Shown: in pieces, positions 42,513-51,016 of the stretch
Layout: each line of letters starts with the position of its first letter
Position numbering within the stretch: the first letter of the stretch is position 1
Source of the DNA: Pseudomonas karstica
GTDB taxonomy: Bacteria > Pseudomonadota > Gammaproteobacteria > Pseudomonadales > Pseudomonadaceae
NCBI RefSeq assembly: GCF_009707515.1
Contig: NZ_WLYI01000024.1
Span: forward strand, 1 to 64,000
DNA: 64,000 nt
Direction: 5' to 3'
The notes under the pieces: model-generated
Database searches by the model: none
What the model was told of the DNA's origin: nothing
What the model saw: only the letters and a program-made list of their open reading frames with translations
Translations under genes and position numbers: made by a program

Positions 42513-43811
42513 TCAGTGCAATTTAAGGCGCGGCTCCGTTCCACGTCCAATCTTGCTGCCCAGCATCAGCATCGCCGTTCTGAAGGCGCCGTACAGCGCC
42601 ACCTGGTGCATGCGATACAGCGACACATAGAACATTCGCGCCAGCCAGCCTTCCAGCATCACGCTGCCTGTCAGATTGCCCATCAAGTTCCCCACGGCCG
42701 AAAAACGCGACAACGAGATCAGCGAGCCGTAGTCGGTGTACTTATAGTTGGGCAGGCTCTTGCCTTCAATTCGCAGCTTTAGCGATTTGGCCAGCAAAGA
42801 CGCTTGCTGGTGAGCCGCTTGTGCCCTTGGCGGTACGTTATGATCGGTGCCCGCTTGCGGGCACGCCGCGCAGTCTCCAAAAGCGAAGATATTTTCGTCA
42901 CGGGTGGTTTGCAGGGTTGGCAGTACCTGCAGTTGGTTGATGCGGTTGGTTTCCAGGCCGGCAATATCCTTGAGGAAGCCTGGCGCACGAATGCCTGCCG
43001 CCCAAACCTTGAGGCTGGCGGGGATCACCTGGCCACTGCTGGTGATCAGGCTATCGGCGGTGACTTCGCTCACTGATGAGTTGGTCATCACGGTCACCCC
43101 AAGCTTCTCCAAGGTTTTATGCACAGGCGCGCCAATACGCTCTGGCAAAGCAGGCAATACCCGTGGGCCGGCTTCGACCAGGGTGATGTGCATGTTTTCC
43201 GGTTTGATCCGGTCCAGGCCATAGGCCGCCAGCTCGTGGGCGGCGTTATGCAGCTCGGCCGCCAGCTCAACCCCGGTTGCTCCAGCGCCGACGATTGCGA
43301 CACTGATCTGTTCTATGGCGTCAGTCTGCCCCGCGTGGGCGCGCAGGTAGTGGTTGAGCAGTTGCTGATGGAAGCGTTCGGCCTGTTTGCGGGTATCGAG
43401 GAACAGGCAGTGTTCTGCCGCGCCTTGGGTGCCGAAGTCGTTAGTGGTGCTGCCGACGGCGATGACCAAAGTGTCATAGCCCAGCTCACGGGCAGGCACC
43501 AATTCCAGGCCTTGTTCGTCGAGGGTCGCGGCCAGTTGGATTCTTTTCTGTGCACGATCGAGCCCGCTCATGCGTCCCAGTTGGAACTCGAAGTGGTTCC
43601 ATTTGGCTTGTGCGACATAATTGAGTTCGTCTTCCGAAGAATTCAGCGAACCGGCGGCCACTTCGTGGAGCAGCGGTTTCCAGATATGGGTCAGGTTGGC
43701 GTCTACCAATGTGACGCTGGCGATACCGCGCTTGCCCAGAGTTTTACCCAGGCGGGTAGCCAACTCCAGGCCGCCGGCGCCGCCGCCGACGATAATAATA
43801 CGATGGGTCAT
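42513..43811 (-). CDS. ndh: Type II NADH:quinone dehydrogenase
   Basis: Ndh oxidises NADH and passes electrons to quinone without pumping protons. The 432-residue product has an N-terminal FAD motif (IIIVGGGAGGLELATRLGKTLG), a second dinucleotide site (SVAIVGAGATGVELAAELHN), AFGDCAACPQ near the flavin, and a C-terminal amphipathic membrane anchor (LEGWLARMFYVSLYRMHQVALYG). DUF3094 lies 60 bp upstream on the same strand and is probably co-transcribed. Confidence 0.94.
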   Translation of the reverse strand: MTHRIIIVGGGAGGLELATRLGKTLGKRGIASVTLVDANLTHIWKPLLHEVAAGSLNSSEDELNYVAQAKWNHFEFQLGRMSGLDRAQKRIQLAATLDEQGLELVPARELGYDTLVIAVGSTTNDFGTQGAAEHCLFLDTRKQAERFHQQLLNHYLRAHAGQTDAIEQISVAIVGAGATGVELAAELHNAAHELAAYGLDRIKPENMHITLVEAGPRVLPALPERIGAPVHKTLEKLGVTVMTNSSVSEVTADSLITSSGQVIPASLKVWAAGIRAPGFLKDIAGLETNRINQLQVLPTLQTTRDENIFAFGDCAACPQAGTDHNVPPRAQAAHQQASLLAKSLKLRIEGKSLPNYKYTDYGSLISLSRFSAVGNLMGNLTGSVMLEGWLARMFYVSLYRMHQVALYGAFRTAMLMLGSKIGRGTEPRLKLH

Positions 43812-43871
43812 GGGGATATCTCACAAGGCTAAAGGAAATCGGTGCAGTTACCCTCGCGAGCGCCAGGCAGC

Positions 43872-44045
43872 TCATAGCGTCAGGTAACTCAAAAGGCGGC
43901 TCAGCAAACCCAGGCCGATCACTGCAATCAGGATTACACCGAGGAGCAGCCATGGCCGAAAAGGCCGGCGCTCGACTCGATTCTGAGGCAGTTGCAGGTA
44001 CTGTTCGACATGTTGTTGGTCGTCGGGGTTCAAGCGGCTGGTCAT
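43872..44045 (-). CDS. DUF3094 family small membrane protein
   Basis: This 57-residue protein starts MTSRLNPDDQQHVEQYLQLP and continues NRVERRPFRPWLLLGVILIA before a run of Leu, Gly, Ser and Arg. An acidic cytoplasmic N-terminus is followed by RPFRPW and one membrane helix (about 33-50). The pattern matches DUF3094 of pseudomonads. It is short, but the codon use and the position upstream of ndh support it. The function is unknown. Confidence 0.8.
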   Translation of the reverse strand: MTSRLNPDDQQHVEQYLQLPQNRVERRPFRPWLLLGVILIAVIGLGLLSRLLSYLTL

Positions 44046-44222
44046 AATAAGGGCCTCGTCAGGTAGACGTTGCGAAAGGAGTGAACGTTACAGTGGCGCG
44101 CTCTGCTGTAGTACCTAAGCATAGTGTTGAACCGCGCGGTCTGTGTTCACCGGCTATCGATAGGCCAATGAGAGGGGTTCTTTGTATCATCCAGCCTGGA
44201 GTTTCGCCATGCTGGTGAAGGC

Positions 44223-44852
44223 TTACAGGCTGATACCGACGTCAAAGACAATGCTGCGTCCCAGGTTATTGCGCAGGAAATCCGGAGCGTCCGGATGGGC
44301 GAACAATACCCTGGCAAAGGTCGGGCCCACCAGTGACAGCGAGCGCCAGCCCTGGCGCAGGTATTCGGTAGGCGGCGGGAAGTGGCTATTGAGGTCCAGC
44401 ACTTCGCGTTTGAGGCTGGCGAAGGCAATGATGTCCAGTTCCCCCAAGTCCATCCCGCGCTCCTTGTAGTTGTGGGCTTTCTTGCGCAGGGTTGGTGCCA
44501 GGCGCAGCAAAAACTCATGGGCGGGGATGCGCTTGGGCTTGGCTTCGCGCCTTACCAATTGGCTCAGGGAAAAGGCGCTGCGTCGGCGTAGCAGTTCGTC
44601 GCGCCATTCGTCATTCAGGCGTCGGCCTTCATCCAGGACGAAGAAAACTTCGAAGCTGGCGTCGCGAAACAATACATCCGGCGGTTCCTGCCCGGCGGCG
44701 TGAAACTCTTCGGCGCGATAGGGCACGTTCAAGCCTTGCAGCAGGCGTTGGCAAACCCAACGCTCACGCTCCCATTTGCGGGCATTGGACAGGAACGCAT
44801 TGGCTTGTTCGGCCGCTATGGTGAGCAGGCGCAAATAATCTGAGTCATCCAT
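44223..44852 (-). CDS. DUF1780 domain-containing protein
   Basis: The 209-residue product starts MDDSDYLRLLTIAAEQANAFLSNARKWERERWVCQRLLQGLN and has the body PPDVLFRDASFEVFFVLDEGRRLNDEWRDELLRR. This 'predicted nuclease-like' pattern (DVLFRDASFEVFFVLD) is that of DUF1780, found in Pseudomonas next to ndh. There is no signal or membrane segment. The function is unknown; the acidic strand resembles PD-(D/E)XK folds, but that is only an inference. Confidence 0.82.
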   Translation of the reverse strand: MDDSDYLRLLTIAAEQANAFLSNARKWERERWVCQRLLQGLNVPYRAEEFHAAGQEPPDVLFRDASFEVFFVLDEGRRLNDEWRDELLRRRSAFSLSQLVRREAKPKRIPAHEFLLRLAPTLRKKAHNYKERGMDLGELDIIAFASLKREVLDLNSHFPPPTEYLRQGWRSLSLVGPTFARVLFAHPDAPDFLRNNLGRSIVFDVGISL

Positions 44853-44872
44853 GGTTCCAGCTTAGCGCCCAA

Positions 44873-45040
44873 ATGATGACTGCAGGAAGTCCTGGTGCGG
44901 TTGCCGGTCACTGGAGCCAGCGGGAGGTCGGTGTAGACTGGCCATTCGACAAGTCCCCCTGGCATAAGGAGCGCGTGGTGAAGGTTTATGCAGTGCTGTT
45001 CCCTTTGTGGGCCCAAGCCTTGGGGCGGGTGCAGCCGTGA
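44873..45040 (+). CDS. Possible 55-residue protein upstream of the CbiM-like gene
   Basis: An open frame of 55 codons runs from ATG 44873. Its tail reads ERVVKVYAVLFPLWAQALGRVQP. A good ribosome site TAAGGAG (44965-44971) lies inside it, 6 nt before GTG 44978, so a 20-residue peptide is a second possibility. Its stop TGA (45038-45040) overlaps the GTG start of the permease gene (GTGA), an arrangement typical of translational coupling. I do not recognise the protein. Confidence 0.35.
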   Translation: MMTAGSPGAVAGHWSQREVGVDWPFDKSPWHKERVVKVYAVLFPLWAQALGRVQP

Positions 45041-45726
45041 TCAGTGCGGCAGTGCTGGCACCGGCAACTCTCAGCATCGGCTGGTTGTGCTATACGCCGG
45101 TGGTGATGTGGGCCATTTTTCGTTCGCCCTGGGTCGAGTTGTTTGCCGACCGGCGGCGCCAGCATTTGCTGTTTGGCACGGTGTTCGCGCTATTCATGCT
45201 CTGGTTGGTGCGTCGGGATTTCGAGACCGGTGTGTCCTACCACTTTATTGGTATGACTGCCGTGACGTTATTGCTCGATTGGCCCCTGGCAATTGTCGGT
45301 GGGTTGGGCGCTCAACTCGGCCTGGTATTACTCGGTCGTCAGGATTTGGCGGCAGTGGGCATCAACGGCATGTTGTTGGTCCTGTTGCCGGTTCTGGTTA
45401 CCGAAGGTTGCGCACTACTGGTGGAGCGGGCGCAACCGCGTAATCCTTTTGTGTATATCTTCTGCTCCGGTTTTTTTGCAGCGGCTCTGTCGGCGTTATT
45501 GTGCCTACTGGCGGGCCTGGGCCTGTTGTGGTTCGACGGCCGTTTCGCGATGCCGGAGTGGCTGCAGGACTTTGTCGGTTACTTATGGTTGATGATCTTT
45601 CCCGAGGCCTTTATCAACGGCATGGTGATCAGCGCGTTGGTGGTGTTTTGCCCTGAGTGGCTGGAGACTTTCAACCGTACCCGTTACCTTTCGGCGCCCT
45701 GGAAGGATGATGACTCGCGTCCCTGA
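45037..45726 (+). CDS. Energy-coupling factor-type permease, CbiM-like
   Basis: The 229-residue membrane protein has about six helices. It resembles the CbiM/ECF permease family, with FPEAFINGMVISALVVFCPEWL near the end and YHFIGMTAVTLLLDWPLAIVGGLGAQL in the middle. No CbiN, CbiQ or ATPase gene is near, so it is either an orphan or does not work as a metal transporter. The start GTG 45037 is favoured by the GTGA overlap; GTG 45007 in frame is the alternative. Confidence 0.7.
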   Translation: MISAAVLAPATLSIGWLCYTPVVMWAIFRSPWVELFADRRRQHLLFGTVFALFMLWLVRRDFETGVSYHFIGMTAVTLLLDWPLAIVGGLGAQLGLVLLGRQDLAAVGINGMLLVLLPVLVTEGCALLVERAQPRNPFVYIFCSGFFAAALSALLCLLAGLGLLWFDGRFAMPEWLQDFVGYLWLMIFPEAFINGMVISALVVFCPEWLETFNRTRYLSAPWKDDDSRP

Positions 45727-45824
45727 TCCGGGCCTGAGCCTACGCACCCTGCTCTGTGTGGTGGTGCAACAGAGCACGGGTGTGCGTGCCCTGAGGGCCA
45801 GCAGGACTACGGCTTTATGCGCCC

Positions 45825-46028
45825 TTAGTGAGCGCGTGGGGGCAAATCGTCCGAGAACAAATCATCTTCGGCGTCCGGGCTGACAGGGATCTTGTGTTCT
45901 TCCGCTGCCCAGGCTCCCAGGTCGATCAGTTTGCAGCGGTCCGAGCAAAATGGTCGGTTGGCGTTGTTGGTGTTCCATTCCACGGGGGCGCCGCAGGTTG
46001 GGCATTCTACGGTCAAGGGTTGGCTCAT
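45825..46028 (-). CDS. yacG: DNA gyrase inhibitor YacG
   Basis: YacG is a small zinc protein that binds GyrB. The 67-residue product has four Cys (CPTCGAPVEW...FCSDRCKLIDLGAW) and an acidic C-terminus (SPDAEDDLFSDDLPP). It overlaps coaE by 4 bp and follows pilD-coaE, the standard order. Confidence 0.94.
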   Translation of the reverse strand: MSQPLTVECPTCGAPVEWNTNNANRPFCSDRCKLIDLGAWAAEEHKIPVSPDAEDDLFSDDLPPRAH

Positions 46029-46648
46029 GATCGGCCTCCACGCAAAGTAAGGTAAAAATGGTGCAGTCGTTCGACCTCGGCGTGCAGCCGGGTCAGGTTC
46101 TGGTCATTGACCAGTACATCGTCGGCCTGGCGCAGGCGGTCCTCACGGCTAGCCTGGGCCTTGAGGATTGCCTGCACTTGCTCTGCGCTGATGCCATCGC
46201 GCTGCAGGGTACGCTCAATCTGCAGCGATTGCGGCACGTCGATCACCAGGATGCGCTGGGTCGTGGCGTATTGGCCGGATTCGATCAGCAGCGGCGACAC
46301 CAGGATCGCGTAGGGCGACCGGGCGCGGGCCAGGTGACTGCGAATCTCCTCGGCAATCAGCGGGTGCAGCAGGGCTTCAAGCCAGAGACGCTCTTCGGGG
46401 ACTTCAAAGATCAGTTGGCGCAACGCAGCACGGTCCAGTCGGCCGTCGGGCAATAGCACGCTGGCACCGAAATGCTCGGCAATGCTCGTCAGCGCCGGGC
46501 GCCCCGGCTCGACCACCCAGCGGGCAGCGTGATCGGCGTCCACCAGGTCGACGCCCAGGTCGATAAAGTGCTCGGCCGCCGCACTTTTGCCGCTGCCGAT
46601 GCCACCGGTGAGGCCAAGAATCCAGGGTGTTGCTACACAATGGGTCAT
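46025..46648 (-). CDS. coaE: Dephospho-CoA kinase
   Basis: CoaE adds the 3'-phosphate in the last step of CoA synthesis. The 207-residue product has a P-loop GLTGGIGSGKSAAAEHF and the LID-like QASREDRLRQADDVLVND. It overlaps pilD (4 bp) and yacG (4 bp), so pilC-pilD-coaE-yacG form a tight operon. Confidence 0.95.
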   Translation of the reverse strand: MTHCVATPWILGLTGGIGSGKSAAAEHFIDLGVDLVDADHAARWVVEPGRPALTSIAEHFGASVLLPDGRLDRAALRQLIFEVPEERLWLEALLHPLIAEEIRSHLARARSPYAILVSPLLIESGQYATTQRILVIDVPQSLQIERTLQRDGISAEQVQAILKAQASREDRLRQADDVLVNDQNLTRLHAEVERLHHFYLTLRGGRS

Positions 46649-47517
46649 CTGAAACCGACAGACTGCAAATAGAAGTCGGTTATTTGACCACCCCAGAGCA
46701 ATGCAATCCAGCCGGCAATTGCCAGATAAGGTCCAAAAGGTATCGGTATCGATGTTTGGGCGTTACGTAAACGTAGCAGCGCGAGCCCTGATATCGCCCC
46801 CACCAGCGAGGCCAGCAACAGCGTCATCGGCAGGATTTGCCAGCCGCCCCAGGCGCCGAGCATCGCCAGCAATTTGAAGTCTCCGTAGCCCATGCCATCC
46901 TTGCCGGTGATCAGTTTGAACAGCCAAAACACCGACCACAGGCTCAGATAACCGGCAGCTGCGCCCCAAAGTGCATCCGATGGTGCGACGAACAAACCAA
47001 ACTGATTGAGGATCAGCCCCAGCCAAAGCAAGGGCAGCACCAATACATCTGGCAATAGCTGGTGATCGCTATCGATCAGGCTCATCGCCAGCAGGCCCCA
47101 GCTCAATAACATGATCCAGCCCGCCTGCCAGCCAAAGCCGAAATGCCAGGCCACGTAAGCTGAGATCAGTGCGCACGCCAGCTCGGTAATCGGGTAGCGC
47201 GGGCTGATCGATGCACGGCAATGGGAGCAGCGGCCCTTGAGTAGCAGATAACTGAGCAGGGGAATGTTTTCCCAAGGGCGAATCGGCTGGGCGCAGTGCG
47301 GGCAACAAGAGTGAGGCAGCAGCAGATTATAGGTCGGGCCTTTCGGTTCTGCGGGGAGCTCGAGGATATCGAGAGCCTGGGCGCGCCATTCTCGGGCCAG
47401 TATCTTCGGCAGGCGCCACACCAGAACGTTGATAAAACTGCCGACGATCAGGCCGAGCACCAGTGCGCCCCCTACGAACAGCCACGGCTGATGGTTCAGC
47501 GCTTCACCCAATGACAT
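46645..47517 (-). CDS. pilD: Prepilin peptidase PilD
   Basis: PilD cleaves and N-methylates type IV prepilins and type II secretion pseudopilins. The 290-residue product has the cytoplasmic zinc site (CCPHCAQP and CSHCRAS) and the two catalytic Asp motifs (SLIDSDHQLLPDVL and GMGYGDFKLLA), with eight membrane helices. ATG 47517 is chosen over the TTG two codons upstream. Confidence 0.95.
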   Translation of the reverse strand: MSLGEALNHQPWLFVGGALVLGLIVGSFINVLVWRLPKILAREWRAQALDILELPAEPKGPTYNLLLPHSCCPHCAQPIRPWENIPLLSYLLLKGRCSHCRASISPRYPITELACALISAYVAWHFGFGWQAGWIMLLSWGLLAMSLIDSDHQLLPDVLVLPLLWLGLILNQFGLFVAPSDALWGAAAGYLSLWSVFWLFKLITGKDGMGYGDFKLLAMLGAWGGWQILPMTLLLASLVGAISGLALLRLRNAQTSIPIPFGPYLAIAGWIALLWGGQITDFYLQSVGFR

Positions 47518-47519
47518 GT

Positions 47520-48728
47520 TCAAAGTGCTGTACCGAGCTGGAAGATCGGCAGGTACATGGCCACCACCAGTGCACCGACAATACCGCCAAGCACCACCAT
47601 GGTCAGCGGTTCCATCAGGCTGGTGAGGTTGTCCACCAGATTGTCGACGTCTGCTTCATAGTGGCTGGCAACCTTCTCCAGCATGCTGTCCAGAGCGCCC
47701 GATTCTTCGCCGATGGCGGTCATTTGAATGGCCATGCTCGGGAAGAGGCCACTGACGGCCATGGTTTGATTCAGTTGCATGCCTGTTGATACGTCCTGAC
47801 GCATACGATTGATTGCCTGTTTGAACAGCCCATTGCCGGCGGCACCGGCCACCGAGTCCAACGCCTGCACCAGCGGGACCCCGGCTGCGAAAGTGGTCGA
47901 GAGCGTGCGGGCATAGCGGGCGACAGCCGATTTTTTCAGCAGTGTGCCTGCCAGCGGGACTTTCAACAAACCGGCATCAAGTCGTTGACGAAAGTCAGGT
48001 GAGCAACGATAAGCCTGGCGCAGTCCGAGAGCGCCGGCTCCCAGGCCCATGGCCAACGCCCACCACGCTTGCTGCATGAATTCCGACAGGGCGATGACCA
48101 TCAGTGTAAAACCCGGTAGTTGCGCATCCACTCCGGCAAACAGACCCTGGAACTGCGGCACAACGTGAATCAGCAGGATCGCGCTGACGAGGGTGGCGAC
48201 TATCAGTACCATCAGTGGATAGGTCATGGCCTTTTTGATCCTGGCCTTGAGTTGTTCATTCTTTTCCAGGTGGATGGCCACGCGTTCGAGCAGTGTTTCC
48301 AGTGCGCCGGCCTGCTCGCCTGCTGCGATCAGATGACAGTACAGTTCATCGAAGTGCTGCGGCTGTTTCTGCAGGGCTGCTGCCAGGCTGCTGCCGGCTG
48401 CGATTTCCTGTTTCAAGCCTTGTACCAGTACCTGCAGGTGCCGGCGCTCAGAGCCGTCGATGATAATGTCGAAGGCTTGCAGCAAAGGGATTCCGGCTTT
48501 GAGGAGGGTTGCCAACTGTCGGGTGAACAGAGCGATATCCAGCGGCTTTACGGGCTGGCGCAAGCTCGACAAGGTGCGGGTTCTTTTCCACACCCGGCCA
48601 GGGTTGATCCCCTGTTGACGCAACTGCACCTTGATTAGCGCAGGTGTGCGCCCGCGGGTTTCCCCGGACACTTTGCGACCTTTGCGGTTGGTGCCTTCCC
48701 AAGCATAAATCACTGACACATCGGTCAT
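47520..48728 (-). CDS. pilC: Type IV pilus inner-membrane platform protein PilC
   Basis: PilC anchors the pilus assembly machine in the inner membrane. The 402-residue product has the two repeated GspF domains (about 65-190 and 270-395), e.g. FTRQLATLLKAGIPLLQAFDII, and three membrane helices. pilD follows, but pilB, which normally precedes pilC, is absent: the next gene upstream is the divergent pilA. Confidence 0.94.
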   Translation of the reverse strand: MTDVSVIYAWEGTNRKGRKVSGETRGRTPALIKVQLRQQGINPGRVWKRTRTLSSLRQPVKPLDIALFTRQLATLLKAGIPLLQAFDIIIDGSERRHLQVLVQGLKQEIAAGSSLAAALQKQPQHFDELYCHLIAAGEQAGALETLLERVAIHLEKNEQLKARIKKAMTYPLMVLIVATLVSAILLIHVVPQFQGLFAGVDAQLPGFTLMVIALSEFMQQAWWALAMGLGAGALGLRQAYRCSPDFRQRLDAGLLKVPLAGTLLKKSAVARYARTLSTTFAAGVPLVQALDSVAGAAGNGLFKQAINRMRQDVSTGMQLNQTMAVSGLFPSMAIQMTAIGEESGALDSMLEKVASHYEADVDNLVDNLTSLMEPLTMVVLGGIVGALVVAMYLPIFQLGTAL

Positions 48729-48983
48729 TCCATGGCCTCATCACGGGGGTACAACATTCAAGAGTCCTTCATTTATTTCGCCATACCGTGCACGGGCATA
48801 TTTAGAGCTTAGTCAGGGGATAGTGTCGGAAAGAACAGTGACGGGTGAAAAATGTCAGATTGTGCGACTTGTACGGGATTGGCCCTGCCGGGGTGAGTAC
48901 ACTGGCGCGGTTACTGAGGACTGGGTGCAGGATGTGCCTTGCTGTGGGGTTTGAGCCCCGTTTTATTCTGGAGAGTGAGCGTG

Positions 48984-49397
48984 ATGCATCAGAAAGGTTT
49001 TACCTTGATCGAATTGTTGATCGTCGTGGCGATCATCGGCATTTTGGCCACTATCGGCCTGCCCATTTATACCAAGCATCAGGCCAAGGCCAAGTTCACG
49101 GCGGGGCTGGCAGAGATTTCCGCGCTGAAGGCCGGGTTTGAGGACACGCTCAACCAGGGCACTGCGCCGACCGTGGAGTTGATCGGCGGCCAGCGTTCGA
49201 CAGCCAATTGCAAGATCGATGCAACCGGTGATGTCGCCACGGGTGTTGGCACCATTACCTGTGAAATTCTCGATGCGCCGGCACCGGTGCTGGGCAAGAT
49301 CATCACTTTGACCCGCGATACCAAGACCGGCTGGAGTTGCATCACCAACGCCGAAGAACAGTACGCAGCGAAAGGCTGTACTGCTGGCGGGGTGTGA
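48984..49397 (+). CDS. pilA: Type IV major pilin PilA
   Basis: PilA is the main subunit of the type IV pilus fibre. The 137-residue prepilin has the leader MHQKG, cut by PilD before FTLIELLIVVAIIGILATIGLPIYTKHQ, with Glu5. Four Cys are present in the body; the last two (GWSCIT and AKGCTAGGV) would form the C-terminal D-loop. The chain ends in Val, not the Ser that is glycosylated in some P. aeruginosa pilins. ATG 48984 has GGAG about 10 nt upstream. Confidence 0.93.
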   Translation: MHQKGFTLIELLIVVAIIGILATIGLPIYTKHQAKAKFTAGLAEISALKAGFEDTLNQGTAPTVELIGGQRSTANCKIDATGDVATGVGTITCEILDAPAPVLGKIITLTRDTKTGWSCITNAEEQYAAKGCTAGGV

Positions 49398-49408
49398 TCA
49401 AGCATTTG

Positions 49409-49430
49409 CCTGGGGCGAGCTCGCCCCAGG
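49409..49430 (+). terminator. Palindromic stem-loop after pilA
   Basis: A perfect 10-bp stem (CCTGGGGCGA/TCGCCCCAGG) around a GC loop lies 12 bp past the pilA stop. No T run follows, so it may stabilise the pilA mRNA end rather than terminate. Higher pilA than downstream expression would fit this. Confidence 0.45.
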
Positions 49431-49497
49431 CTTGCTTGACTGACCCGCGTCAGGTCAAGCCCGATCCCCATGGTCCACAAGGACGTTGAAAGCACTT

Positions 49498-50904
49498 ATG
49501 TGGTTATCCGTGCAGCAGCGAGGAAACGTGTTTCTGGTGGTGGCCGCCTGTCTGCTGGCACTGGATATCGGCACGCCGTTCAGCGGTCATGACTGGCAGC
49601 GGGTGGGGCAGATCGCCACGGGGCTATGTGCGTTGATGTATGGCTTATCCTGCACGTCTGCAACGCGCCTGGTCGATAGGCCAACTGCACTTGGGTTGTT
49701 GCTGATCATTGGGTTGGGCCTGCTTTCTTCCTTGCTCGCCCATCAGCCGCTCTGGGCTTTCACCGAACTCGCGCTGGTCATTACTTGTGCCAGCATCGCG
49801 ATGGCTTTCGCCCAGGTCAGGCGCAACGGTGATGAATCCCTGGACCGGGTTTTGATCCTGGCCGTGTGCCTGCTGTGCCTGATCAAGAGCTTTCAATACC
49901 TGTATGCCGGTGTGTTGGCGTTTACCAGCGGCGAACCGGTATTGAACACCGACCTGTTGCTGTCCGGGTTTTCCAACAAGCGTTTCTACGGGCAGTTCCA
50001 GACCTTTACTTTGCCGCTGCTGGCACTTCCATTGCTTGTGGCAAATATCACGCGGCCAGTACGTGCAGCCGTGTTTGCGTTGTTGTGTATCTGGTGGCTG
50101 ATCGCAATCAGCGGTGGTACGCGCGGGACATGGCTGGGCATGGGCGCGGCCGGGGTAGCAGTGGTGTTTTTCGGATCATTTGGCCGTCGCTGGCTGGCCT
50201 GGCAATTGGCTGCGGTGTGTTGTGGCTTGATGCTCTATTGGTTGCTGTTCACGGTACTCACGAGGTATCTGGGAATCGATGTCAGCAACTTCGCAGGCGA
50301 GCGGCTCACGACGAGTCTTTCAAGTCGTGGTCCCCTCTGGGAACTTGCCCTGAACATGATTCACGAGCGTCCGGTGCTTGGCTTGGGACCGATGCATTTT
50401 GCTGACACGGGTAACGCCATCGCTGCCCATCCGCACCAGGCAATCTTGCAATGGGCCAGTGAATGGGGTGCGCCATCGACACTTTGTGTGGCGGTGCTGG
50501 CTTTGCGGGGAGGTTGGGCAACCATTAGAGTGCTTCGCGATCGTGCGCTTTGCTCGGCACCCGTTGACCTGCTGCGCCTTTGTCTGTTCGCCGCCCTGAT
50601 CGGGGCCATGACCCAAGCCATGGTGGATGGTGTATTCGTGATGCCTAATTCCCAACTCTGGCTCGCGCTGGTGGTGGGATGGTTGATGGCGTTGCATGTA
50701 TGGCGAACCCCGTTGGCCACCTCCAAGCCTCTATCCCGGGCTTGGGCAGTTGCCAGCCTATTGGCCATCGGCTTGCTGGTGTTCGTCGCGATCCGTGACG
50801 TGCCTCACCTGACGGAGCGTATCCAGCATTACGCTGGTGTCAGCAAAGTGCACCTGCAGCCACGCTTCTGGGCCCAAGGCGTAATTGCACTCGAAAAGCA
50901 GTGA
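49498..50904 (+). CDS. O-antigen ligase/pilin glycosyltransferase-like membrane protein
   Basis: The 468-residue product has about 11 membrane helices and a periplasmic loop with the Wzy_C-type signatures SSRGPLWELALNMIHERPVLGLGPMHF and AHPHQAILQWASEWG. These belong to the O-antigen ligase/PglL superfamily. In P. aeruginosa group I strains the gene after pilA is tfpO/pilO, which glycosylates the pilin, and the position here is the same. The start is uncertain: TTG 49486 or ATG 49498. Confidence 0.8.
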   Translation: MWLSVQQRGNVFLVVAACLLALDIGTPFSGHDWQRVGQIATGLCALMYGLSCTSATRLVDRPTALGLLLIIGLGLLSSLLAHQPLWAFTELALVITCASIAMAFAQVRRNGDESLDRVLILAVCLLCLIKSFQYLYAGVLAFTSGEPVLNTDLLLSGFSNKRFYGQFQTFTLPLLALPLLVANITRPVRAAVFALLCIWWLIAISGGTRGTWLGMGAAGVAVVFFGSFGRRWLAWQLAAVCCGLMLYWLLFTVLTRYLGIDVSNFAGERLTTSLSSRGPLWELALNMIHERPVLGLGPMHFADTGNAIAAHPHQAILQWASEWGAPSTLCVAVLALRGGWATIRVLRDRALCSAPVDLLRLCLFAALIGAMTQAMVDGVFVMPNSQLWLALVVGWLMALHVWRTPLATSKPLSRAWAVASLLAIGLLVFVAIRDVPHLTERIQHYAGVSKVHLQPRFWAQGVIALEKQ

Positions 50905-50943
50905 GTTGCCGGACGCCCAAGGCAGTGCTAGCTTTAGCCCACT

Positions 50944-51016
50944 GCCCGTGTAGCTCAGTTGGTAGAGCAGCGCATTCGTAACGCGAAGGTCGCAGGTTCG
51001 ACTCCTGTCTCGGGCA
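50944..51016 (+). tRNA. tRNA-Thr (CGT)
   Basis: This gene has acceptor strands GCCCGTG and CTCGGGC (one T-T mismatch at the sixth pair), D arm GCTCAGTTGGTAGAGC, anticodon CGT and T loop TTCGACT. The 3' end is A followed by TAAA, so CCA is not encoded, unlike the four tRNA genes at 42 kb. It lies between the pilA block and nadC, the known position of tRNA-Thr in Pseudomonas. Confidence 0.92.

Noticed and set aside
48924..48942. Sigma-54 promoter before pilA
   Set aside because: One GG-N10-GC spacing exists (48924-48937), but only the GG and TGC positions match the consensus; a second candidate (48930-48942) has a spacer one base short. With pilSR absent locally the evidence is too weak to list as a feature.
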